From Pomphorhynchus laevis (taxonomy: Eukaryota > Acanthocephala > Palaeacanthocephala > Echinorhynchida > Pomphorhynchidae): a stretch of 64,000 bases of DNA. Where the stretch lies: NCBI GenBank assembly GCA_012934845.2, contig WNNJ02003831.1, forward strand, positions 62,001 to 126,000, in the 5' to 3' direction. How positions within the stretch are numbered: the first letter of the stretch is position 1; each line of letters starts with the position of its first letter. The position numbers and the translations under genes were made by a program. Of the stretch, positions 47,460 through 59,733 are shown in pieces. Under the pieces are notes generated by a model that was not told the origin of the DNA, ran no database searches, and worked only from the letters and a program-made list of their open reading frames with translations.

Positions 47460-47700
47460 GTTATCATTATTAAAACTGATAACATACCAGTTCCACCTGA
47501 TAGTCTCTAATTTTTATTCTGATACATCGTCTGTTTTTTATTATTCAATTCATAAAATTTGACTTTTATTTAAAATTTCAATTTTAAATTTTAATTTGAT
47601 ATAAATATAAATTGCATTTAATTCTATATAATCATTTATTATTTATAAATATTTATTATTTATTTATACGAAGATTCAGTTAGCTGATATAATTATTAGA
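47460..47700 (+). repeat. R1 dispersed repeat copy, 5'-truncated
   Basis: Begins in the core (ACTGATAACATACCAGTTCC), with GATACATCGTCTG and ATTCAATTCATAAAATTTGA blocks, and ends with ATACGAAGATTCAGTTAGCT. Confidence 0.7.
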
Positions 47701-47807
47701 AATAAAAATTTTAATTGTTTAAATTAGACCATTTAAGGATATAACGGTTCTTTATATATAAAATAAATTCAGAAATAGTAATTTTAGTTTATATTTTTAT
47801 TCAGATT

Positions 47808-48706
47808 TATATTATTGAAAATTTAAATGCTGTCACTTGAAATATATCAATATGCAATACTCATAATATCAATTATATCCAGACATTGTAGTTAACGGAT
47901 TTAATTGCTAACTACGTTTTTGCTACGTATTTGTTACGTATAATTGCTTATACGTAACAAATATTTTACGTTTTTGAAAATGTAATTTTCAAAAACGTAA
48001 AAAAATGTAATTTTTAATATGTAATTTTTAATATTTTTTATTAAAAATTATTATTAAAATATTATTATTATAAATACATATTAAACTTATTTCATTAAAA
48101 TGATTTAATCAGATAATGATTATAATTTTAAAAATGCATTATGATATTTTATCTATTATTATTTGAATTTTAAATTTAAATAATAAATTAAATTGATAAA
48201 TTTGATTTATTGTTACATTAAACAATAATTTGATAGTAATTTAAATTTTATATTTTAACTTGATATACATATAAAATCTTATTAATAATTATTTATTATT
48301 TGTAATTATTTATAGTTATTTAATTTTTTATTTATTAAAAAATTTGTAAATAATAGTAAATTAAATTAATAAATATTATTTATTAATAAATTAAATAGTA
48401 ATTAAATAGTATTTAATTTATTGCATTTAATATTTTAAATGCAATAAATTATATAAACTCTTATATAACAATTATTTCTTATGTATAATTATTTGTAGTC
48501 AAAAATAAATATATTTTATTATTGTTATTGTTATTTATTTATTATTATTTTAAATATATTTTATAATATTTATTATTAAATAATATATAATAATAATATA
48601 TATTATTGAAAATTTAAATGCTGTCACTTGAAATATATCAATATGCAATACTCATAATATCAATTATATCCAGACATTGTAGTTAACGGATTTAATTGCT
48701 AACTAC
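47808..48706. repeat. Identical 108-bp direct repeats flanking 683 bp of AT-rich DNA
   Basis: 47808-47915 and 48599-48706 appear identical over 108 bases. Immediately after the first copy are two perfect hairpins: ATTTGTTACGTATA with TATACGTAACAAAT (47929-47942, 47949-47962) and TTTTACGTTTTTGAAAAT with its complement (47964-47981, 47985-48002). The rest of the intervening DNA is low-complexity AT sequence. The repeats lack TG/CA ends, so I do not call them LTRs. Confidence 0.85.
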
Positions 48707-49884
48707 ATATCAAAAATTATTTGGTAATTAGAATTTAAATGAGCACTTAAGAAACTACGATTACTGATTATTTCTAATAACTCTCACTATTTTTGAAGCG
48801 TCGCAAATGTTTTCGACATTTTTAAAACAACTTTGTGGCATACACTATGAATCAAAATTACCGTATTTTATGTTCGAAGCTAATCTAATTACGCAACTAG
48901 ATTTATCGTAAACTTTATCGCTACTATTTGGCTTCTCTTAATCTTATTCTTTCGTCGGTTTTCAAAATGAGTTCTGTGCAGTATATGCTGGAATCTGCAA
49001 TGAATAATATTTTTACATCCATTTTCTTAAAACTAAAGTTCACTTTCTTGTTTATTGATACTACCTTATCTTTTCTTCTAGTGTCCTGCATTACTGTCAA
49101 TTAATCACACTGACTGCACACGAAGTATACGGACAGTATAACTGCAGGCACATGTACACACGAAAAACAATTTTTATCATCTTCATTTCTGAAGGTTCTG
49201 TACGTAGGTGCATACTTGATATACGATAAAAGCTATAATTTTATATAAAGTAAATTTCTTCCTTAACATACGCCTGCTTAAAATACTACTGTATTGAGAA
49301 ATGAGGTAGAAATTTTACTATTTCAACACAGTCGAGTCTCTTTTGTTTCAGTTTTACTGCTTTTTCAGTTTTATAGATTTAATCAAATTGTGGTAAAAAA
49401 ATGGTATTAATGAATTTATTGAAAATTGTATCAGCTTGCAATTGATGTATTATAGAAGAGGTTGTGCCAACGACAGCTCTAAATCATTGCACAGTATGAT
49501 CTTTAAAAATGCCGATAAAATGCTTAAAAAGTAAACTCAACAAATTTATACATTAATTTTATACATTTATACAGTTTATACAGTTCGATCGTTAATTTTT
49601 ACGCTGACAATATTTATAAATGAAATTATAAATGAACTCTAATATTTTTTATTCAATAAGCAAATTTATTTAGGTAGCCTTATTATTAATAAAACCAATA
49701 TTAATGATAAAGACGGTATATGTGCTAGGTAATTAGTGCTAGGCAGTTAGTGCTAGGTAATTAGCACTAATTAGCAGCACTTGGCACTGCCTGCAAAGAA
49801 TATAGATATAAAAATAATCTTTGACAAAGTACAGCTCAGTACTATAACTTGAAATTTGGGTTTCAAAACCATATGCCAAGCAAT
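48707..49884. other. Gene-free stretch
   Basis: Somewhat less AT-rich than its neighbours, but no frame or RNA gene is supported. A short tandem of TGCTAGGTAATTAG-like units lies at about 49720-49790. Confidence 0.55.
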
Positions 49885-51240
49885 ATGCTTTATATTAGAA
49901 TAAGATACATTAGATAATCAAATTCCATCAGAGAAAATACGCCATGAGCATGTATTTGACCACACTGATATGTTGGGTCGCGGGAATAAGAATGGAAACC
50001 TGATAGCATAGCAGTTCGTCTTGATGACCTATAGTCCTTATTCGAATACATCGTAACCGAAACCTAATAGCATTGTAGTTCCTCCTGCTGACATATAATC
50101 CTTATTCTGATAAATTGTCTGTTATTTAATAGTCAATTCATAAAAATTGACTTTTATTTTAAATTTTAATTTTTTATTTTAACTTGATATAAATAATAAT
50201 TATAAATAATAGAGGCTAAATCTGATAACATAACATTTCCTTCTGATGACCACTAACCCTTATTCTTATACATCGCATGTTATTTATTAGTCAATTCATA
50301 AAAAATGACTTTTGTTTTAAATTTCAATTTTAAATTTTATAAATTGTATAAAAGCTTATATAATTATTAATTATTTATCTTTATTTGTAATTTATATTAT
50401 TAAATACGAATACTCAGTTATCTGACAAGTTATTATTGACATGTATACTTTGTTTTTCCGGTATCTCTGTCAGAAATACATAAACCATGTATTATTGATC
50501 CGGCATTATTTTTCTGCTATATTTCAAGCAAGTTTAATGGATTTTTTCTTATAATTTTACAATATACAAAACAACAAAATATTATTAAAAATTTATTTGA
50601 ACAAATAAGCGAAATTTGTTATGGATAATAAATATACTTTGTATTAGCGTACCTTATATGGTACATCAAATAATCAAATTTTATCAGAGGAAATACCTCA
50701 TCAGCATATATTTGACTCCACTGCCATGTTGGGTCGAGGAATAGGGGCTGAAACCTGCTAATATAGTAGTAAATATAATACTAAGTAAATACTAAGGAAC
50801 AATTCAGTTTTTGTTCTTCCTGATAACCTCTAATCCTTATTCTGATACATCGTATGTTATTTATTAGTCAATTCATAATTGACTTTTATTTAAAATTTCA
50901 ATTTTAAATTTTAACTTGATATAAATTATATAAAATTTTATATAAAAATTATTTATTATTTATAATTATTTAATTATTTACATTTTATTTAACATTATTT
51001 TCAAATGATAAATTATATAAAATACGTAGGCTCAGTTAGCTGATCTGATAATCTAACTTTTGTATATTAATTTTATATAATGAAATTAATAAAATTTGCG
51101 GGATCCCAATTTTTGTAAACTAATTTTATATAATAATAAAAAAATTAAAAAATATTATTATTTAATTATTTGCATTTTATTAAACATTATTTTTAATTTA
51201 TAAATATTATAAAATACGTAGGCTCAGTTAGCTGATCTCA
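49885..51240 (+). repeat. Cluster of head-to-tail R1 units with R2
   Basis: At least three R1 cores follow one another in the same orientation, near 49915-50160, 50213-50440 and 50640-51050, with an extra partial core at 50050 and an extra 3' end at 51205-51240 (ACGTAGGCTCAGTTAGCTGA). R2 text follows the second unit (50420-50560: CTGACAAGTTATTATTGACA, then TTTTTCTGCTATATTTCAAG). Repeated same-strand arrangement suggests local amplification of R1 in addition to dispersal. Confidence 0.75.
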
Positions 51241-51251
51241 TTTCTATCTCC

Positions 51252-51488
51252 TTAACTTCAACAACTAATTACTCCAACAACTACGGTCTCCGATCCTTCC
51301 TCGTCGCCGCCTCACTCGCCTGGAATCAACTTCCTCTCGACGTCCGCCGCGCTCCCTCCTTTATCACATTCAAACACCTCCTCCGTTCACACCTCGACAC
51401 CTAATTCACAGTCTTGTTTTGTTGTGGTCATGTAGGTGTGCGCTGGCACGCATTTGCCACGTTAAAATAAATCGTATTTTAACTTCAA
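51252..51488 (+). mobile_element. Short LINE family B tail with 10-bp target-site duplication
   Basis: A 217-bp family B 3' piece (about 51262-51478) encoding the last residues (NYSNNYGLRSFLVAASLAWN, then PSFITFKHLLRSHLDT) and the 3' UTR motif. TTAACTTCAA flanks it at 51252-51261 and 51479-51488. Its coding end is close in sequence to the copy at 4166-5265, so this is a recent event. Confidence 0.9.
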
Positions 51489-53289
51489 TTAATAGGTAGA
51501 CTCACTGTTAAGTTAGACCATATTGAAAATATATTTAATTACTACAAATTTAATTAAATTAATTGATTTAAAATAAATTATTTGTTTGAATCATTAAAAT
51601 CACATTTGACAATTACATTCAACAATTATTTTTATAAATCAATTGTTCACTTACATAACTACGATTAGTTTACATGTAGTGACGGAATAATATTACAAGT
51701 TTTCGAAAACTGCTGTTTTCATCATCACATATTTTTTCATCATATATTGATGTACCTGATGATAAAAGCAGCAGCTTTTGAAAATTTTTAGTAAATTTAT
51801 TTTCTCATTCATATCCTTACCCACCGATTGTACTTCCTAGATTTCACGAATAACTAAATTGTCTCTCATAACAAGATACTCAAGTTGCTTCGTATTTAAG
51901 TAACACACTTTGCCTTACATCAGGAATTACATCAGGATATACATTTCGTCGTTTCCGTACAATTCACATAACCTTCCAGCTGCCTAGATTTGCCTTCATC
52001 TGCATATATTTGAATGGTCAATCTACGGCTTCAGCCACAGAAAATCAATACGTTCATAAAGAACTGTCCTACTGCAATATATATAATATATCTAGTTTCA
52101 ATATTAAATATGAAAGTGGTTACTCTCTCAAATGTCGTGTTTTCATTATTTGGTTGCGATTGCAGATTTATTTATTCTATTCCGGATAAAGATTGGCAAC
52201 TTTTGTGATTTCTCCTAACTTGCGAGATTACTTGTATTTGGTGCCCAATAAGCATAATTTTTAAATATTAAACTAAATACGACGACCATATGTTTGGCAA
52301 TAATTTTCAAGTTTTACAAAGACTGTATTTTGTGGATTAACGAATTTATTAATAACGGATGAATTAAATAGTAATCAACGGATTCTTTATAAATCATCTC
52401 GGGAGGTAAACCAATACAATACATACGATTATGGCGGTTGTTGCTTTCTAGAAGAAAGCATACGCTGAGCGTTTTCGTTCCATATTGATTTTCATCTACT
52501 CAGCTGAATTATATAAATGAATTATATAAATTATAGTAAATTATAATGAATTATAATATATAATTATATATACATTATATATAATGTATATAATATATAC
52601 ATTATAATGAATATATAATATTTATTATATATTGAATATTATATTATAATATTATAATATCATATATATTCATTATAATATTCATCATATAATATATAAT
52701 GTATAATATATAATGTATACAATATATTCATTATATAATAAGTTATATCATTATATAATTGATACTTTTATATAAATGATTTTTTCAAATTATTTTTAAA
52801 CATGAATTCAAAAGTGGCTTATTATAAATTTTAAAAATATTTAAAATTTGATTTTATTGTAATCAATAAAATCAAATTCTATCAATTGTAATAATAAATA
52901 ATAAATTGATTTTATTGTAATCAATAAAATCAATTTAATAAACAATAATTTGATTGATAAAAAATAAATAAACAATTCAATAAACAATAATTTGATTTTA
53001 TTGTAATCAATAAAATCAAATTATATCAATTGTACTAATAAATAATAAATACAATAATAAAATCAAATTTTATTTTTAATCAATAAAAGCTGATTTAATT
53101 GTACTTTATTTTTATTTTATTGTTTAAGAATAACTTTTTATAATGAAAATCAAATTATTGACTTTAAATATTGATATTTAATTATTTAAATGTAAATAAT
53201 ATGATCTATATTTCATATAACTTGTATTATTAACTTGAAATCCTTTATTAAATTATTAAATTATTCATAATTATTAAATTATTTATTAT
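51489..53289. other. Gene-free stretch with (TA)-rich low complexity
   Basis: A TATAAT/ATTATA-rich block lies at about 52510-52760. A block at 52850-53100 repeats TGATTTTATTGTAATCAATA units in both orientations. The small frame at 52014-52208 has no domain and is not supported. Confidence 0.6.
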
Positions 53290-53372
53290 TTTATCATATT
53301 ATTTTGTCTTTTATCGTTATGTTTAATAAAAAAATAATTTAAGATACGTAGGCTCAGTTACCTGCTCTGATT
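53290..53372 (+). repeat. R1 3' end fragment
   Basis: Only the terminal part is present (ATACGTAGGCTCAGTTACCT, then GCTCTGATTT), preceded by AT-rich filler typical of the repeat. Confidence 0.5.
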
Positions 53373-53403
53373 TCTTTTAAAACATTTTAAATTTTATTTT
53401 CTT

Positions 53404-54600
53404 TTGTCAATATTCTTACTGAGTCGATCAGTAACTTTGCTACGATTACAATACTTACTTCGCACTTCTCCGTGCTTTAGTAGCCCCATTATCGCATCTT
53501 ACGACAATGAGCAGAAGGATCTTCTGTCGAAGACACTGAATCTCATTTTAAGCGATGAAGCTCTGAGCCAGGCTTCACTCACAGTCGACCTCAGTAGCCT
53601 CAGTTTTATAAAAGCCAAGAACGTCGCGATTCCAGCCTACTTTATATGCTCAGCAGCCTCGAATGATTTGGTCAAAAGGATTATCGGTTTGGAAGTGAAC
53701 ATTGACGGTGGTTTTTATGGCAATCACTACCTAGCGGCAGTGTCAGAATGGTTCTCTTTATACGGGTCTGATCTGTCACTGGAATTAAACTCTCAAAGAC
53801 AGTGATCCAGACCAGCATATACGAAAGGTTTCCGGTCTTTGTTAGAGGGGGCATCAACCACGAAGTCAAGAGCTCGGTTGCTGGCGGTTGCTGCCAAACA
53901 CTCCAGCGACTTTTCTCAAACACTCCGCGATGGGAATGAGGTTGGACGATTACGCAATTACCGCGGCGATTGCTTTGAGATTCGGCATCGATTTCTGTCG
54001 ACCGTTCAAGCGCGGGTGCGGGGCCATTTGCGATAGCTCTGCTTCTCATAGTCTAGACTGCCGCTACACGTTTGGCCGGCACGCTCGTCACGCAGAGGTC
54101 AACGATCTCATTCGAAGATCACTTCTGGCTACTGAGGTACCATCGCGTCTAGAGTCAATGAGTCTGTCCAGGTCAGATGGCAAACGTTCAGACAGCGCAC
54201 CCTCGTCGCTTGTAAAAGATGGTTGTATCTTGCCTGGGACTTTACGTGACCAAACACTATGGCGCAGAGTAGCGAAAACTTGGCGGTATATGGGCTGGAT
54301 TGGTCGCAAAGAATGCCGAAACCCGTAAATATCGAAAGTACATCGACCTGGACCCTCACCAACATCTGTTCACCCTAATAGCAATAGAGACTATGAGGAC
54401 CGTGGTTTCTGATTCTCTTAATTTTATGCGGGAACTCGGAATCCGTCTTTCGGGGGTTTGCGGTGATACAAGTGCACCGTCTTTCTTGATCCAGATGATA
54501 AGCGCCGCAGTTCAGCGATTTAACCCTGCTTGCAGAAGGGAGTGCATGCGCATTTCGCGGCTACGACTCGGCACCACACGAGCATGTACATCATTATAAA
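53404..54600 (+). mobile_element. Retroelement C-terminal region with CCHC/RH endonuclease-like end, decayed
   Basis: GC-richer than its surroundings. 53404-53805 encodes the spacer after an RT (VDLSSLSFIKAKNVAIPAYF). About 53870-54300 encodes ARLLAVAAKHSSD, GMRLDDYAITAAIALRFGID, then CRPFKRGCGAICDSSASHSL, a cysteine/histidine cluster, then GRHARHAEVNDLIRRSLLA and PSRLESMSLSRSDGKRSD. The CCHC cluster, RH.xxN and (P)D order resembles the restriction-like endonuclease end of R2/NeSL-type elements. 54300-54600 continues with KYIDLDPHQHLFTLIAIETM. Several frame changes are present and no RT palm is attached, so it is a 5'-truncated fossil. Its clade is an inference. Confidence 0.65.
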
Positions 54601-55689
54601 ATTTAAATTCAGTTTCTGAAATTGATTTTGATTTAATTTTTCTTTTCTTTGAGTAACATTATGATTTGGAGTCTATGTTGAATTTTTTAAATTCAACATA
54701 GAATTTAAAACTTTGCGAATTTGCAAACATTCAGCTCAAGCTGGATTTTAACTTTAAATTAAAATTCAGATTTTTTAAAAATATTTTTTTAAATAAAATG
54801 ATTTTAATTTTGTTTAGCAGATATAATTTTTGTAATAGTATAGCGCTGATATCTTTTTAAACAAAAGATATCAGCGCTATTTTTGTTAATGCCCAAAGCT
54901 AATTTCTTAATTAAAAAATGCTAGTGTCTAATTAGTGTCTATTATATTTACTTAGTGTCTTTTAACGAATTAATATTAATCCGTATAAAAGTATCTATCT
55001 TTAATGCTAATAGCTATGATCTAAAGAATATCGCAAAAAAGTAAACTTATAATCTAGCAGGCCCTATATTATGAATAAAGTTTCTTTGTAAAAATACTTT
55101 TAAATATATATAAAAATATTTCCATTGATGGAGTGATCTAATTTACCGATTAATGGATATTTAGAATCCGCACTATCTTATTTAGCAATAATAAATAAAT
55201 TTACCGCATTGTAGAAAAGGCACATACTTTAGATTAAATAATCCTGCAATTGCGTGCTTTTTATATTCGTCTTATATTTATTTGGCATTGGAAAACCACA
55301 TTGTTTGGAAATTTTGTTCTTTCGATAAGAAGCACTTAAACTGTTAGACTGTATTTATAATTAATTTTAGTAAATATCATTATTTTATTCCCGTCTTATC
55401 TCAATTTAACTAAAAATATAAAAACGCCTAATTTTTTTTCTAAAATTAGTAAAACTTCAATTAACAAAATTTTTATAAATAAATTAGTTCAATAGTCGAT
55501 CTTTAAGTTTTAATTAAAATTAACTTAATTGTAATAAATTTTTAATAATAAAAAATTTCACTTAATTAATTTATATAGCTAGATATGTTTAATTTTATTT
55601 TTTATGTGGCTCAAGCAGACAGGCATCTTACAAGTCCGCTGAAATAAACGAAAAATTAAAAAAAATGATGTGTCTGAAGTTCATACCGA
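54601..55689. other. AT-rich gene-free stretch
   Basis: No gene. It contains a perfect 18-bp hairpin at 54840-54857 with 54863-54880. Confidence 0.6.
54840..54880. repeat. 18-bp perfect hairpin
   Basis: ATAGCGCTGATATCTTTT pairs with AAAAGATATCAGCGCTAT across a 5-base loop (TAAAC). It is GC-richer than the surrounding DNA. It is not followed by features that would make it a known RNA. Confidence 0.9.
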
Positions 55690-56015
55690 GTAACCGACGT
55701 TTAAACGTTGAAAAATTCGAATCTCATTGCTAGCTTAGGTGCAGGGGCTGGTTGCTCAGTAGAAAGGTGCGAATCATGGATTTAAAGGTAATGAGGGTAG
55801 GCTGACAACGAAGTTTAAAGGGAAGAAAAAGAATTTTTTCCCCTTAAATTTTTAGGTGTTTCATATCTATGCCTCTCATTCCAAATGAGGGGCAAAGAAA
55901 TGAGACAGGAACGCAGGCCAAAGTTCGTCCGGTTACGAGAAATGTGAAGCAGGAAATGTTTGAACGAAGAGCTTTGGAGGACGAATGTTCAGCGCCGTAA
56001 TAAATGTAAAAAAAA
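55690..56015 (+). other. GC-richer block of unknown nature with an A-rich tail
   Basis: A clear compositional island in AT-rich DNA. A hairpin-like GGGAAGAAAAAG / TTTTTCCCC pair lies at about 55818-55850. The last part has an open frame (RNETGTQAKVRPVTRNVKQE then MFERRALEDECSAP and two stops at about 55995). It ends in an A/T-rich tail (GTAATAAATGTAAAAAAAAT). This looks like the 3' end of a retroposed element, but I do not recognise the family. Confidence 0.4.
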
Positions 56016-56540
56016 TTTAAATAATAAAAAATTGCACTTATAATTATGCGCTAATAGTTACTGTATATAGTGCAATGTTTTACTAACATAAGCGCAAATC
56101 AATGTGACTTTGAATACTTTTGTTTTATAAATATATTAAATTTTAGACATTTTAGTTGAGGTAGCTATCAACTTGAGCATATCGATATTTGCTTCTGATA
56201 ATTCAACGGATCCATTATCATAATCTAAATTGACTATTCCTTTCCATGGAATATTAAATAACAAATATTAAATTTAACAATTGTCTGTTGGATTTAAATT
56301 TGTAAATTCGGCAAATACTTCTGTAATTGTCGTTTTAAAAATTAAATTTCAATATTTACTTATTAATGTACATTTTAAGGAATTGAGAATTACCTATCCA
56401 AATTTGTAATTGCGAATTTAGTTAATAAGATTGCAGTTATGACCTTGTATTAAAATATAAATACTGCTGTGTTGTAGAAAAGATAACAGCTTCTCTACTA
56501 TAATATTTTGTTATCCGTATCAGTTAGCAAACAACACAAA
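56016..56540. other. AT-rich stretch upstream of a candidate first exon
   Basis: No repeat or gene identified. A promoter for the PHF14 locus could lie here, but no motif settles this. Confidence 0.35.
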
Positions 56541-56604
56541 ATGATGGATGTTTACGAAACCAGTGAAGACGATAAAACTTATGAAGCGCCTAGCAGCGAA
56601 GATG
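56541..56604 (+). CDS. PHF14: Candidate first exon of the PHF14 gene
   Basis: Starts at a double ATG and encodes MMDVYETSEDDKTYEAPSSE plus D, followed by a GTAATA donor at 56605 in phase 1. The acidic, serine-rich start resembles the N-terminal region of PHF14 proteins, which is also rich in S, D and E. It is on the same strand and about 3.1 kb upstream of the recognised exons. The next exon was not found, so the connection is inference. Confidence 0.35.
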
Positions 56605-58904
56605 GTAATATTCAAATATTAAAATTATTATTTGCATTTCTATCGTATTTAGTTCTTTCCATTGACTTTTTACATTTACCGAGAAGTAATTGTTTTAATA
56701 TAAATCGAAATATTAATATTTAATATTACAAAATATTTATTCCATGCTTAGTGTTTCATTAGATGTTAAACAAGAAATTGAATTAATAAATATTCAATTG
56801 TATTAAGATATTTGTTAGTAAAATTTATAACAAATAAATCGATAATTATGCCCCTCAAAATTTCTTAAAATTTTATTATTAAGAGAATCAAAAATGTTCA
56901 AGCATGAATGGCAAATAAAACCGATCTAATTCATAGTATTTACTCTGAAGAAAAGATATATACTAAATATAAATTATATATAATAATTTAATATTTATTA
57001 TATTAAACGAATATTTATATATTATTTTTGTCTTAGTTTAGTCGCTTACGACAATTTGACGCTTGTGATTTGCATAGAACACTTTGAACACGGAGGAAAT
57101 TAAACTTTATAACTAAATCATTTATATCATATCTCCTGACTAATCTTATTTTCCAAACCCACTTAATGTTCTTCGCATAATCAACAATTGTCTTTCTTCA
57201 ATGCCGATACCTTATAGTTCAAACTTTATTACGATAACTAAATGGTGAATAAATGACAACTGGATCGTTTACTAGCATCATGCACGTCTAACAGAAACAC
57301 GATGTATACGGGGATAATATTCCGAAAATATACCTTTTTAAGCCACTAAAACAATTTATCATTTATTAAACAATCTAATTATTTTATCTATAAGCTGATT
57401 ACAAAGTACTATAACTTAGAAGATCATACAATCGAATCCGGTACGAGGATATTTTGCAATATAAGTTCATTTCTAACTGTTAACATTTTTTGAAAGTAAT
57501 TTTGAAGTACAAAATGAATAGCGCAAGAATATAATAATTAATTTCAAATTTATTATTAATTTGTAATTAATATCAATTAATATTACAGAATACTTTTGGT
57601 GCTTCTGATGAGCTTGTCAAAAAAATAATATCTTTATTCAATTTTTAGTTTCTATTTCAATTTTTGTTTTAGTTTATATTTTCTTCAACAAATAAAACTG
57701 TTGAAAAATAAAACTATTTTCTTCTACAAACTGTTGTAGTTACTATTGTAAAAATAATTAATTAAGTGACTAATTAATTAATTGTAGTTTATTAATGATT
57801 ATTATTAATTATGTGGTATTAATATTATCTGTATTTATGTAGAGATCTATATGTAATGTCAGATATATCATGTCATATGTCATATCATTGCAGATATGTC
57901 AATGATATATCACAGATATATCATTGAAAACAAGAATGTATCATTGCAGATATATATTCATATCTGGAACGAACGAAATTCAAATATTAGTTTTCTTGTA
58001 AGTGACAGCAAAAATAAGTCTTTGTTCATAAAAATAAATCAGAAGTAAATTAAAAATAAATTAGAAGTGAAGCCCTTGTCTGCAAATTTTATATATGCAT
58101 TTTACTTTAATTATGCATGTTATTGAATGCAAAATATTGAAATATTTTTATTATAGTACACAGATTCAATAAGAAACCAAATTTTTGTTTTAGTATTAAA
58201 TGTGAGGCTAGGGTATCTTATCTCCGAGAACTTCGCATACCAGCATTTATACAATTTGCCTTCGTTTCATGTTACAATTATAATAATTTATTCTTCCATT
58301 GCCGATTGGATAAAGTGAGCAAATAAATAATTCAATATTGATTTTAAAATAAAGAAGCAATAAATTTTAGCAAATTATAATATTTATATATATTTTATGG
58401 TTTATAAAATACTATTTAAAATAAATACATAAAAAAGAGTTGGAAAAATATTTTACATCGAAATTCTAAATAGTTAGTGTATGAACCATTTAATGTGATG
58501 CATACATGACATAACTCTAAAATATAATGAATCGACACACAATATCTTATTCTAGAAAACAAATAACAAAACGATCGTGTGAAATTTTAGACAATATATT
58601 AGTATTGTCTAGAGATGCATTCGATTGCATAATTATTTGATTCTGGCTTGTATATATCGAAAAGGATAAATAAAATACCATTATTGTGGTGTGTAAATTT
58701 TAATATTATATTAAAATTATATATAATATAATTTATAATTTATATGTATTATTATATAATCTTATTTTAATTATAAAAATAAATTTGTTATTTTAAAATA
58801 AAACCAAACAGAAAATGGTAAAATATATCGACATAATATTATTAAAAATAAATTTATACTAAAAATAAGCAGAAATATTTTATGTATAGATAAATTGATT
58901 TTTG
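56605..58904. other. Probable intronic DNA of the PHF14 locus, AT-rich
   Basis: If 56541-56604 is the first exon, this is intron. It is mostly low-complexity AT sequence. One short non-AT open stretch lies at 58200-58320 after a TTTTGTTTTAG acceptor-like site (CEARVSYLRELRIPAFIQFA), but it has no recognisable domain and no matching donor. Confidence 0.4.
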
Positions 58905-59455
58905 CATAGACTTTTGTATTAAAATGAGATACACTAGATAATCAAATTTGATCATAGGAAATACGTCATTAGCATATATATTTGGCTCTGCTGATATGTT
59001 GAGTCGAGAAATAGTGATCGAAAACTAATAACATAGCAGTTCCTCTTTATGACCTCTAATCCTTATTCGGATACATCGTTTTTGATTTATTGATCAATTC
59101 ATATAAATTGACTATTATTTTAAATTTCACTTTTAAATTTTAACGTGATTTAAATAATATAATGTCGTGATTGTATAACATTTTGTTTTGTTTATTTATT
59201 GGAATATATGATATTCATAATATCATATACATAATATTCTAATACTATGTATTGGAATATTCTGATACAACATCTGTTTTTTATTAGTCTATTCATAAAA
59301 ATGACTTTTATTTTAAATTTCAATTTTTTATTTTAACTTGATATAAATTATAAAAAATCTTATATAATAATTATTTATTATTTATAATTATTTAATTGTT
59401 TACATTTTATTTATCTTTATTTTTAATTTATAAATAATATAACATATTTAGCTCA
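58905..59455 (+). repeat. R1 copy with a partly duplicated 3' half
   Basis: The core (CTGATATGTTGAGTCGAGAA, ATAACATAGCAGTTCC) is followed by two versions of the GATACATCG/GTTTTTTATTAG and CAATTCAT...TTGACT block, at 59068-59120 and 59265-59310, then the AT-rich tail to about 59455. It lies upstream of the PHD exons, inside the presumed PHF14 locus. Confidence 0.7.
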
Positions 59456-59733
59456 TCTGACTTATAACCAAAATACTACTGTTTACTTATGTCAAAGTAT
59501 TTGGCGATTGTATGATTGTGGAGAGTCTATTGAAGCCAATAAGATTTTAGTAAATTTTAAAGAAACTAAATTTTACAAAACATTTGTTAAGTATGTAAGT
59601 AAACTTATAAAAATGTTGATAATCGTATTAATAAAATGTGCCGGACCCATTTATTTTTGTGCGTAAAAATAAATTTTGCTGTTTTATTTGGTACATTTCA
59701 AAAAATCATTGTAAAATCCCCTTTCATGTCTAG

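Noticed and set aside
47808-48706. Short LTR pair
   Set aside because: The 108-bp repeats lack TG/CA ends and no retroelement coding sequence lies between them.
52014-52208. Small plus-strand open frame of 64 codons
   Set aside because: No domain, no conserved context and no splice or promoter evidence. It fits chance expectation for this composition.
55720-55760. tRNA gene (a TTCGAATCT word resembles a B box)
   Set aside because: No matching A box or cloverleaf could be drawn around it.
59641-59690. Upstream PHF14 exon reading KFCCFIC before GTACAT
   Set aside because: A stop lies in frame just upstream and no AG acceptor exists between it and the coding text. The 59872-59924 exon supplies the needed CSIC motif with correct phase instead.
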